Positions 26,723-34,284 of a stretch of 64,000 nt of DNA are shown here, in pieces. The translations under genes and the position numbers were made by a program. The stretch is from Sphingopyxis sp. QXT-31. GTDB lineage: Bacteria > Pseudomonadota > Alphaproteobacteria > Sphingomonadales > Sphingomonadaceae. Under the pieces are notes generated by a model that saw only the letters and a program-made list of their open reading frames with translations, made no database searches and was not told the origin of the DNA. Where the stretch lies: the NCBI RefSeq assembly GCF_001984035.1, contig NZ_CP019449.1, positions 434,001 to 498,000 of the forward strand, in the 5' to 3' direction. How positions within the stretch are numbered: the first letter of the stretch is position 1; each line of letters opens with the position of its first letter.

Positions 26723-27594
26723 CAGACCAGCTCCGGCTCGCGCACGAAATTGATGATCGCGTCGGTAAAGTCGGCCGGCGCGTCGGCCGCCATCAAATGG
26801 CTGCTGTCCTCGAATATCCGGAGGACCGAGTTGCCGATCAACGCGTGAAGCTCTTCCGAAAATTCGGGCGCGCAGATGAAGTCGTGGCGACCGGCCAGGA
26901 TAAGCGTTGGCGCGGTGATATTGCGAAGCTCGCCGCGCAGATCGAAGCTTTGCATGAAGCCGCCCGGGCCGAACGCTCGCCGGGAAATTTCGTGGCTGTA
27001 GATCGCACGGCCGCTGCTGCCGACGGGTGAGGCAGGATCGTGCGCGCGGCTGTAGAGCGGGCCCATGACGCGGAAATAGGCTTCGACCTTGGCATCCGTG
27101 TCGAGGGTCGCCGACGTAAGCCTATCGAACATCTGCACCTGCTCTTCCGAACCCCGCGCCGCGACGATCGCCCGGGCGCGGTCGATGAGCCCCTTGTGCG
27201 CCGCAGTCGCGAACAGCACGAGCCGGGACACGGAATCCGGATAACGTGCGGCGTGCGCCATGGCGACCATGCCGCCGTAGCTGCCGCCGATACTGACGAT
27301 CGGACCAAGGCCCAGATGCCGGCGCAGCGCCTCCATGTCCTCGACGGTCTCGTCGAGCGTGCAGCGTTCGAGCGGCTCGCGATCGGATCTGCCATGCCCG
27401 CGCTGGTCGAAGAAGACGAGCTGCATATGATCCCTGAGCGCCGCGCTGCCGCCCCGCGCGCCGACATGGTCGATGCCAGGCCCGCCGTGAACGAGAAACG
27501 CCGCAGGCCTCTCGATCATCCTGTCGCCGCTGCGAACGAGACCCGCCCCATCGATGTCAAAGTAGATGCGGGTCCCGCGGATATCAGCAAACAT
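26722..27594 (-). CDS. Proline iminopeptidase-like alpha/beta hydrolase (S33)
   Basis: 290 residues. The S33 pattern is clear: oxyanion LVHGGPG (34-40), FFDQRGHGRSDR (61-72), nucleophile GGSYGG (Ser105), late Asp in LAGRHDFI and His in EDSSHLM. These enzymes remove N-terminal proline or hydrolyse small amides. ATG 27594 is chosen because a GGAAAAGAGA stretch precedes it; the longer frame overlaps the receptor gene end. Lies 43 bp downstream of the TonB receptor gene and is coupled to the esterase by a one-base overlap. Cytoplasmic. Confidence 0.88.
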   Translation of the reverse strand: MFADIRGTRIYFDIDGAGLVRSGDRMIERPAAFLVHGGPGIDHVGARGGSAALRDHMQLVFFDQRGHGRSDREPLERCTLDETVEDMEALRRHLGLGPIVSIGGSYGGMVAMAHAARYPDSVSRLVLFATAAHKGLIDRARAIVAARGSEEQVQMFDRLTSATLDTDAKVEAYFRVMGPLYSRAHDPASPVGSSGRAIYSHEISRRAFGPGGFMQSFDLRGELRNITAPTLILAGRHDFICAPEFSEELHALIGNSVLRIFEDSSHLMAADAPADFTDAIINFVREPELV

Positions 27595-27637
27595 ATCGTC
27601 TCTTTTCCAAATCGATCTATCGATCGCCGGCAGCCGA

Positions 27638-29791
27638 TTAGCGGAAGTCCACATCGACACTCAGGCCGATCGTCCGCGGTTGCAGAACAGTCGCACCATT
27701 GGGCGTGAGCCACGAGGTAAAGTCGTATTTGTTGGTCAGGTTACGGACGAACAGATTGATGTCGACCGGTCCGGTGCTGACGCCTGCCGTGAGATTGAGG
27801 GTGCTGTAGTTTCCGAGCCGGCGATTGCGCGGCGACTGCGGGAAATATTGATCACGCGCACCGGTGTATCGCCAGGCAAGGCCGAGCCGGGCCCGCGTGT
27901 CATCGCCAAGGTCAAAATCATAATCCGCGGTGAGGGAGCCGGCCCATTTCGGAGTGAGCGGCAGGCGATCGCCTGCACGTCCGGCAACCTCGGGCGCATC
28001 GTCCTTGAGTTCGGTGTCGGTGTAAGCGAAAGATCCCCCAAATGTAAGCCCGATCGCGGGGCGGACATTCAACGTGCCTTGCAGCCCCTTGCTGATCGCC
28101 TTGCCGCCATTGGCGATATAGGAGAGATTGGTGGGCGTCGCGCCCTGCAATTGGATATCGCGCCAATCGATGTAATAGGCCGACAGGTTGAGCATCACCT
28201 TGCGGTCGAAAAGATCGGATTTGAGGCCGATTTCATAATTTGTCAGCGTGTCGGGTTCGTAGCTTTGCGGGATGCCCGGCACGATAAAGTTGGGACCGCC
28301 AGGACGATAGCCCGACGAAATCCGTCCATAGAGCATCGCATCCTTGGTCACATGATAGCTTGTCGACAAGGTATAGGTCACCGAGCTGTCGGACGACGTG
28401 CGGGCGGGAAGATTGAGCGGCGCGCCCACGAGAAGCCCGTTTGCCGTCTGGCTCACGCGCTGACTGTTGCGGCTATACCGGATGCCGCCGCCGATATCCC
28501 AGGCGTCGGTGATATTGTAGGTCGTGTTCGCAAACAGCGCCCACTCGCGATACCGGCTCGGAATGGTGCCATCGAGCAGCGGGCTGAGACCCGCCGGCTG
28601 CGTGTCGCTGTTCGGCAGAAAGGCAAGGCCGAGCTGCTTGAACTGCGTCCGCTCGCGCGTGAAGAAGCCTCCTACAAGCCAATGCAGCAGGTCGGTCTGC
28701 GGCGACGCGAGACGCACTTCTTCGGTAAACTTCTTCACCTTGATGTCGTTGGCAAAGGTCGCATCGACGCCGAAAATGGGGCGGAAGGTCAGCGATGAGT
28801 CAGTGCGGAAGCGCGACCGCAGATCGCTCAGCGACGTGATCGATGTCAGGGTCGCAAAGCCGAAATCATAGTCGGCGGTGATCGACCCGAGCCCGGTTTC
28901 GCTTTCGAACCCTTCGGGCCGGTTCTTTGACGCGGTATATTTGCCAAACAGCGGCGTGCCGGCCGCGTTCACATTGATCAGCGCGAGTCCGTCGAACTTC
29001 GAGCGATTGTAGAGCCCTGACGCTTTCAGCGTGAAATTATCCGTGGGCTTCCAGTAAATGACGCCCCGGACTGCGTCCTGCGTCCCCTGGTTGACGTCGC
29101 GCTTCCCGATCGCAACGTTATCTACATATCCAGGAACGTCCTGATGCGTGCCGCTGATCGAGATCGCAAGCTGGTCGGGGACGACGACAAGATTGGCGGC
29201 GCCGCGAACGGTCCAGCCGAGGCTGTGGCCATGATCGACCGTGACAAGCTCGGCGCCTGCCTGATATCGGCTCTCGGTAAGGCTCGGTGTGCGCGTAACA
29301 TATTTGACCAGCCCGCCCATGCTGCTCGCGCCGTAGAGCGTGCCTTGCGGGCCCTCGAGCACCTCGACGCGCTCAAGATCATAGGGAAACAGGTCCAGGC
29401 CCGCAGAGTTTCCCGCTGCAAAGGCGCCGCTCGACCCGATCGGCACATCGTCGATGTAGGTCGCGACAGTCGAACTCGCTTGAGTCCCCGTCGTTATGCC
29501 GCGCAGAGTGAGGCCATAGGCGCCGGGAACGCCGTAAAGCGAGTCGACCTGAAGCGCCGGCACCGCGACGGCAATGTCCTGGATACGGGTCGCGCCCGCT
29601 TCAGCGAGCGCCTCCCCGGATACGGCGGTCACGGCAAGGGGCACATCTTGCGCGCGCTGCTCGGACTTTTGCGCCGTCACGACGATCTCGCCCGCGCTCT
29701 CTGCTTCGCTCGCTGGGGTCTGCGCCCATGCTGGCGTGGCGGCGGTGGCGGCCGTGAGCATAAAAAATGCAGCGCGTTTCATCCTCGGCAT
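27638..29791 (-). CDS. TonB-dependent receptor
   Basis: 717 residues. Signal peptide (MKRAAFFMLTAATAATPAWA), TonB-box-like GEIVVTAQKSEQRAQDVPLA, plug domain (~50-160) with the hallmark VEVLEGPQGTLYGASSMGG, then an outer-membrane barrel ending in LQPRTIGLSVDVDF with the terminal aromatic. A GGAGGGG ribosome site favours ATG 29791. First gene of the leftward operon that ends with the M55 peptidase, so it is probably the outer-membrane gate for that pathway's substrate. It is about 40-50% similar by eye to the 34285-36483 receptor. Divergent from the TetR gene. Confidence 0.92.
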   Translation of the reverse strand: MPRMKRAAFFMLTAATAATPAWAQTPASEAESAGEIVVTAQKSEQRAQDVPLAVTAVSGEALAEAGATRIQDIAVAVPALQVDSLYGVPGAYGLTLRGITTGTQASSTVATYIDDVPIGSSGAFAAGNSAGLDLFPYDLERVEVLEGPQGTLYGASSMGGLVKYVTRTPSLTESRYQAGAELVTVDHGHSLGWTVRGAANLVVVPDQLAISISGTHQDVPGYVDNVAIGKRDVNQGTQDAVRGVIYWKPTDNFTLKASGLYNRSKFDGLALINVNAAGTPLFGKYTASKNRPEGFESETGLGSITADYDFGFATLTSITSLSDLRSRFRTDSSLTFRPIFGVDATFANDIKVKKFTEEVRLASPQTDLLHWLVGGFFTRERTQFKQLGLAFLPNSDTQPAGLSPLLDGTIPSRYREWALFANTTYNITDAWDIGGGIRYSRNSQRVSQTANGLLVGAPLNLPARTSSDSSVTYTLSTSYHVTKDAMLYGRISSGYRPGGPNFIVPGIPQSYEPDTLTNYEIGLKSDLFDRKVMLNLSAYYIDWRDIQLQGATPTNLSYIANGGKAISKGLQGTLNVRPAIGLTFGGSFAYTDTELKDDAPEVAGRAGDRLPLTPKWAGSLTADYDFDLGDDTRARLGLAWRYTGARDQYFPQSPRNRRLGNYSTLNLTAGVSTGPVDINLFVRNLTNKYDFTSWLTPNGATVLQPRTIGLSVDVDFR

Positions 29792-29832
29792 GACATTACC
29801 CCTCCATGCGCCCGGTGGGCGACTCAATTCCT

Positions 29833-29858
29833 AAATAAAGCGTGCGCTCGTTTTATTT
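29833..29858. promoter_or_regulatory. Inverted repeat between receptor and TetR genes
   Basis: AAATAAA (29833-29839) and TTTATTT (29852-29858) form an inverted repeat with a 12-base spacer in the 123-bp gap between the divergent receptor and TetR genes. Position and symmetry fit a TetR-family operator, but no second copy was seen to support it. Confidence 0.35.
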
Positions 29859-29914
29859 GATTGGCAAGCGGAATCGTGTATGGCTCGATTTTGCAAGTGA
29901 AAACGGGGAGTTTT

Positions 29915-30508
29915 ATGCCGAAGCGGAGCGAAGCCTATATGTCGGGGCAGCGGGATCTCGTTGCCCGCGCGGCTTATGAAGTCATGCTCGAAAAAGGCCT
30001 TCACGACGCCTCGCTGCGGGACATTTGCACACGTGCAGGGGTTTCGATCGGGGCGTTTTACAATTTGTTTCCGACGAAGGCCGACGCGATCGTGGCGTCG
30101 AGATTGCTGAACCTGGCGGTTCAGCCGAAGCTTCCGGCAGTCAAATCCTGGGACGACTATGTCGCCTACCTCGTAGGGCAATATTGCAATCGCGATCCCA
30201 AGAGCCTGCAACGCCAACGCCTCGCCTTGCAGTTCGCGGCGGAAATTCTTCAGCTCAAGAGTAACCCGGCGGGTCTCAGCGAAATCTACGATGCCCAGCG
30301 CAAGCAACTGACGGTGTACCTAGCCGGCCTGCACGCGAACGGGGAGATAAGCCTGCCGTTCGGTCTGGAACAAACCGTCGAAATCCATGCGCTGCTCGCG
30401 CTGGGCGCGAGTTATCGCCTTGCAAACGACCTTGATCTCGGCGTCGAGGACGCCGCGGCCCTTCTGGCCGCCGGTCTGGCCGGCACGGCGGGGCTGACCG
30501 CCGGATGA
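29915..30508 (+). CDS. TetR/AcrR-family transcriptional regulator
   Basis: 197 residues. N-terminal TetR helix-turn-helix: RDLVARAAYEVMLEKGLHDA, then LRDICTRAGVSIGAFYNLF and PTKADAIVASRL. The remainder is a helical ligand-binding domain. GGGGAG just ahead of ATG 29915 decides the start; the upstream frame is not protein-like. Divergent from the receptor operon and overlapping by 4 bp (ATGA) with the D-2-hydroxy acid dehydrogenase gene, so it probably controls both directions in answer to a pathway ligand. Confidence 0.9.
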   Translation: MPKRSEAYMSGQRDLVARAAYEVMLEKGLHDASLRDICTRAGVSIGAFYNLFPTKADAIVASRLLNLAVQPKLPAVKSWDDYVAYLVGQYCNRDPKSLQRQRLALQFAAEILQLKSNPAGLSEIYDAQRKQLTVYLAGLHANGEISLPFGLEQTVEIHALLALGASYRLANDLDLGVEDAAALLAAGLAGTAGLTAG

Positions 30509-31923
30509 GCGCAACCGTGACCATTTCAAATCGGCAGTTCGGGCGCGTTCCGCTTCCTGCAGAATTTCTTGCGCGAATATCTGCCCGTTTCGGCAATGGT
30601 TTTACGCAAAGCCGCCCCATCCTCGAGCAGCACGGGTCAAACGAATCGCACTTTGGGCAATCGGTTCCCGACGCAGTGGTATTTGCCCAATCGACCGCAG
30701 ATGTGGTCGCGCTCGTCAATCTCTGTGCCGAATATGGAGTCCCGATTACGCCCTACGGCGCTGGCACCTCGATGGAGGGCAATGCACTTGCGATCAACGG
30801 CGGCATCTCGCTCGACATGAGCCAGATGGACAAGGTGATCGCGGTCAATGCCGAGGATTTCGACTGTGTCGTCCAGCCGGGCGTGCGCCGCGAAGAACTC
30901 AATGTGCATCTACGCGACCAAGGGCTGTTCTTCCCGATCGACCCCGGCGCCAACGCGACGATCGGCGGCATGGCGTCGACCCGCGCGTCGGGCACCAACG
31001 CGGTGCGCTATGGCACGATGAAAGACGCGGTGCTCAGCCTCGAAATCGTGACGCCGCAGGGCAAAGTCATCCGCACCGCGCGCCGCGCGCGCAAATCGGC
31101 GGCGGATTATGATCTGACCCGGCTCTATGTGGGTTCCGAAGGCACGCTCGGCATCATCACCGAAGTGACGCTGCGCCTGCATCCGGTTCCCGAGACGATC
31201 TCGGCGGCGGTGTGCAGCTTCGACACGCTGGGCGGCGCGGTCGATACTGTTGTCCAGTCGATCCAGTGCGCCGTGCCGCTCGCGCGCGTCGAGATCCTCG
31301 ACAAGAAACAGATGGTCGCGGTCAACCGTTGGTCGAAGCTCGACTATCCCGAGGCGCCGACGCTCTTCTTCGAATTCCACGGCAGCGCCGCCAACGTCGC
31401 CGAACAGGTCGAGACGGTCAAAACGCTCGCCGAGGCAAATGGCGGCAGCGCGTTCAGCTGGTCGAACCTGCCCGAGGAGCGCACCAAGCTGTGGCGCGCG
31501 CGGCACGAAGCTTATTATGCCGCGGTCAACATGCGCGCGGGCGCGATCGGCTGGGCGACCGACGTCTGCGTGCCGATCAGCCGGCTCGCCGAATGTATCG
31601 CCGAAACGCATGTCGATCTCGACGCATCGAGCGTCCCCGCGACGATCCTGGGTCATGTCGGCGACGGCAATTTCCATGTGATCTTCTCGATCGATCCCGA
31701 CGCGCCCGACGAAATGGCGGAAGTCGAGGCGATCAACGCGCGGCTCGTCGAACGCGCGCTCGCGATGGACGGGACGTGCACCGGCGAGCACGGCATCGGC
31801 ATCGGCAAGCAGGCACGGCTGGTTGCCGAACTGGGCGATGCGGTCGAACAGATGCGGATGATCAAGCGCGCGCTCGATCCGCAGAATATCCTCAATCCCG
31901 GCAAGATTTTCGCGATGATCTAG
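30505..31923 (+). CDS. FAD-linked D-lactate/D-2-hydroxy acid dehydrogenase
   Basis: 472 residues of the GlcD/Dld family. FAD-binding type 4 features: ITPYGAGTSMEGNAL (the pyrophosphate loop), FFPIDPGANATIGGMAST, GTNAVRYGTMKDAVL and LYVGSEGTLGIITEV. The C-terminal cap ends with the metal/substrate motifs ILGHVGDGNFHV and CTGEHGIGIGKQ and the family end DPQNILNPGKIF. It oxidises D-lactate or another D-2-hydroxy acid to the 2-oxo acid, passing electrons to quinone or a cytochrome at the membrane. Translationally coupled to the TetR gene and convergent with the L-specific enzyme gene 30 bp away. Confidence 0.92.
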   Translation: MSATVTISNRQFGRVPLPAEFLARISARFGNGFTQSRPILEQHGSNESHFGQSVPDAVVFAQSTADVVALVNLCAEYGVPITPYGAGTSMEGNALAINGGISLDMSQMDKVIAVNAEDFDCVVQPGVRREELNVHLRDQGLFFPIDPGANATIGGMASTRASGTNAVRYGTMKDAVLSLEIVTPQGKVIRTARRARKSAADYDLTRLYVGSEGTLGIITEVTLRLHPVPETISAAVCSFDTLGGAVDTVVQSIQCAVPLARVEILDKKQMVAVNRWSKLDYPEAPTLFFEFHGSAANVAEQVETVKTLAEANGGSAFSWSNLPEERTKLWRARHEAYYAAVNMRAGAIGWATDVCVPISRLAECIAETHVDLDASSVPATILGHVGDGNFHVIFSIDPDAPDEMAEVEAINARLVERALAMDGTCTGEHGIGIGKQARLVAELGDAVEQMRMIKRALDPQNILNPGKIFAMI

Positions 31924-31953
31924 ACGCCCCAGATGGCCTGTCGGGTAAGCGAG

Positions 31954-33183
31954 CTAGCGGTCATTTAGTTCAGGAACCTCTTTGCGGTCTCGAGCTGCGA
32001 CGGACACGGGCAACCTCGCAAATGCGCTCAAGTGGTGAATGTCGCGGCTAGTAATTTCGTCGACCCGGCGGCGGCCCATCAGCGCCATGCCGCGTTCGAT
32101 TTCACTGCGGAACAGTTTCAGAACGCGTTCGACGCCAAGCTGCCCTCCCGCTGCGAGGCCGTAGAGGTACGGCCTTCCGATCGAGCACCCGTTCGCTCCG
32201 AGCGCCAAGGCCTTCAGCACGTGAGTTCCACGCCGGATACCGCCGTCAATGATCAACTGGGCGCGATCTTGGACGCGGTCCCGTATCGCCGGTAAATAAT
32301 CTATCGGGGCGCCGGTGCCGTCTAGCTGCCGTCCGCCGTGGTTTGACACCATGATCGCGTCGGCTCCGCAATCGACCGCTGCTTCGCAGTCGGCGGGTAA
32401 CATCGCGCCTTTGACAACGAGCTTTCCTTGCCAGCGGGCGCGCAACCACTCCAGGTCCCGCCAGCTGGCCGAGCGATCGAATTGGCCGTTCACATAGTCT
32501 ATGACGTTGGTGCCAGAGGCGTCCAGATCGCCGACATGCTGAACGATGTTCGCAAGTTCGAACGACCGGTTGCGAAGCGCTCCCAATGCCCAGCGAGGAT
32601 GCGCTGCGAAACTGAGCAGGCTGTCCAATGTGAAGCGAGGCGGCATGACCATTCCCGAGCGCAGGTCTCGTTCGCGGTTGCCGGCAACATTCGTATCGGT
32701 GGTGAGCGCAATGGCAGAATAACCGTACGTCTTTGCACGCTCGAGCAAGGCTTCGGTCAAGCCGCGGTCCCGGAAAAGATATAATTGGAAATATCGGCTT
32801 ACGCCGCTTCTCGCGATCGCTTCCATCGAAGTCGTTGCCATCGTGGAGAGGCCATAGGGGACGCCCGCTGCGCCAGCCGCGCGTGCGACCGACAACTCGC
32901 CGGATGCATGAAATAGCTGCGACATTCCGGTCGGCGAAAGCATGAGGGGCATCGCCGCCGGCATGCCAATCAGGTCGCAAGTCGTATCAGTCGAGGTGAC
33001 GTCGACAAGCGTGCTTTGCGCCAGCGCCCAGTCATTGAAAGCGCCGCTGTTGCGGGCCATGGTGATCTCGTCGTCAGCGCCGCCGTCAAGATAGTGCCAG
33101 ATCGGTCCCGGCAGGGCTCCTTGGGCAAGCTTGCGCATGTCTTCGATGTTGTAGACGCGTTCGAGGCGCCTAGTGATGCTCAT
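31954..33183 (-). CDS. FMN-dependent L-lactate/L-2-hydroxy acid dehydrogenase (LldD-like)
   Basis: 409 residues. The alpha-hydroxy acid oxidase pattern is complete: N-terminal YNIEDMRKLAQGALPGPIWHY, the FMN site PTGMSQLFH and YFQLYLFRDR, catalytic SNHGGRQLDG with the active-site His, and the FMN-phosphate segment IDGGIRRGTHVLKALALGA followed by IGRPYLYGLAAGG. It oxidises L-lactate, mandelate-like or other L-2-hydroxy acids to 2-oxo acids. A 15-bp element shared with two other promoters of this island lies 101-115 bp upstream of its start. Convergent with the D-specific enzyme gene. Confidence 0.92.
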   Translation of the reverse strand: MSITRRLERVYNIEDMRKLAQGALPGPIWHYLDGGADDEITMARNSGAFNDWALAQSTLVDVTSTDTTCDLIGMPAAMPLMLSPTGMSQLFHASGELSVARAAGAAGVPYGLSTMATTSMEAIARSGVSRYFQLYLFRDRGLTEALLERAKTYGYSAIALTTDTNVAGNRERDLRSGMVMPPRFTLDSLLSFAAHPRWALGALRNRSFELANIVQHVGDLDASGTNVIDYVNGQFDRSASWRDLEWLRARWQGKLVVKGAMLPADCEAAVDCGADAIMVSNHGGRQLDGTGAPIDYLPAIRDRVQDRAQLIIDGGIRRGTHVLKALALGANGCSIGRPYLYGLAAGGQLGVERVLKLFRSEIERGMALMGRRRVDEITSRDIHHLSAFARLPVSVAARDRKEVPELNDR

Positions 33184-33283
33184 GGGTTCGCGCCCGCTGC
33201 GAATTCCTTGCCCTGCTCAGTCGGCCGTCCAACCATTTTGCCCCCAAACTTTCATAAGCGCTTCGTAGTGAAGCCACTTGGAG

Positions 33284-33298
33284 TTTCCATAAATGAAA
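33284..33298. promoter_or_regulatory. Island operator, copy 1 (TTTCCATAAATGAAA)
   Basis: Reverse complement of the TTTCAT-N3-TGGAAA element. It lies upstream of the leftward L-2-hydroxy acid dehydrogenase gene. The same 12 fixed positions occur at 36681-36695 and 42506-42520, each upstream of a catabolic gene of the same island. Probably a binding site for a shared regulator, possibly the XRE-cupin protein at 33429-34157. Confidence 0.6.
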
Positions 33299-33428
33299 GT
33301 GGGAAAACAAGCAATGGTCAAGCCAGAATTTCGAGTTATGTTGATAATATATGCGCTCAAATTCGCGCGGCGGATCAGCCGGTTCGGGTGCGGAATATCC
33401 CGATGGAAAGTTGGAAACCTATTGGTTC

Positions 33429-34157
33429 TCAGCCCGCCTTGCGCATGGGTGACGTCGCTTGGTCCGAATCCGGGTTGGCGGTATCAGGCTCCACCACGCG
33501 CAGCGAGCTATAGTCGCGGCCGGCGGAAGCGGCCGGTTCGGCACGTGGGCACAGAATGCCGAGGATTCGGCAGCGCTTGTCGCCGACCCTTATATGCGCA
33601 TGCTTCATTTCGGCATCGAAGTAGATGGACGAGCCTGCAGTGAGGCGGACGGGGGCGTAAATTTCTGTATGGAACTCAACTTCCCCTTCAAGCACGTAGT
33701 TGAATTCTTCTCCGCTATGACTTGTGAACGGGCCGTAGTCCGCGACGTCGTCTAGTAAAATTTCGGCGATGAGCGGCTGAAATCTCTTGTTGAGAAGGTC
33801 CGAGGCCAGAAACCACTCCAGATATCCCCCTGCATCGATCAGCGTTCCTTCGTCCGGATGGGTGACACTGCGCCGCATACCGAAAGAAAGGGGCGAAGGC
33901 GGAGCGACGGCAATTCCTTCGCCTCCCAGAAATTCTGCGAGGTCTGCATCGAGCGCCCGGCAAATGCTGTCCAACCGCTCGAAGCTCGTTGAAAGCTTGC
34001 CATTCTCGATCTTGGACATGGTGGACAAGGCCACTCCGATCCGGTCGGCCAGCTGCGCAAGTGAGAGGCCTGCTGCGACGCGCTTCTCGCGGATGGCGGC
34101 ACCGACTTTCAGGCGACTGCTCGCCAAGGCACTTTTTTGTCCCGTCTTCTCTCGCAT
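33429..34157 (-). CDS. XRE-family regulator with C-terminal cupin
   Basis: 242 residues. N-terminal helix-turn-helix 3 domain (LKVGAAIREKRVAAGLSLAQ, then LADRIGVALSTMSKIENGKL) and C-terminal cupin (SGEEFNYVLEGEVEFHTEIY, then GSSIYFDAEMKHAHI). This MerR-unrelated HTH-cupin type (PuuR/SutR-like) senses small metabolites such as amino acids, polyamines or peptides through the cupin. It sits between the L-2-hydroxy acid dehydrogenase and receptor genes, all leftward. It is the best local candidate to read the 15-bp island element. A TTTCG/CGAAA inverted repeat at 34176-34194 just upstream of its start could be an autoregulatory site. Confidence 0.9.
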   Translation of the reverse strand: MREKTGQKSALASSRLKVGAAIREKRVAAGLSLAQLADRIGVALSTMSKIENGKLSTSFERLDSICRALDADLAEFLGGEGIAVAPPSPLSFGMRRSVTHPDEGTLIDAGGYLEWFLASDLLNKRFQPLIAEILLDDVADYGPFTSHSGEEFNYVLEGEVEFHTEIYAPVRLTAGSSIYFDAEMKHAHIRVGDKRCRILGILCPRAEPAASAGRDYSSLRVVEPDTANPDSDQATSPMRKAG

Positions 34158-34284
34158 TTCTCGACCTTGTACAATTTTCGATCTTCGACCGAAATGCCGG
34201 TCGGCCTTACCTTAACGGCTATACGCTTCGTTGTCATGAGATTGCCGCAGGAACGGCTGTAGTGCCGCTCCTGCGATCTCGGGC

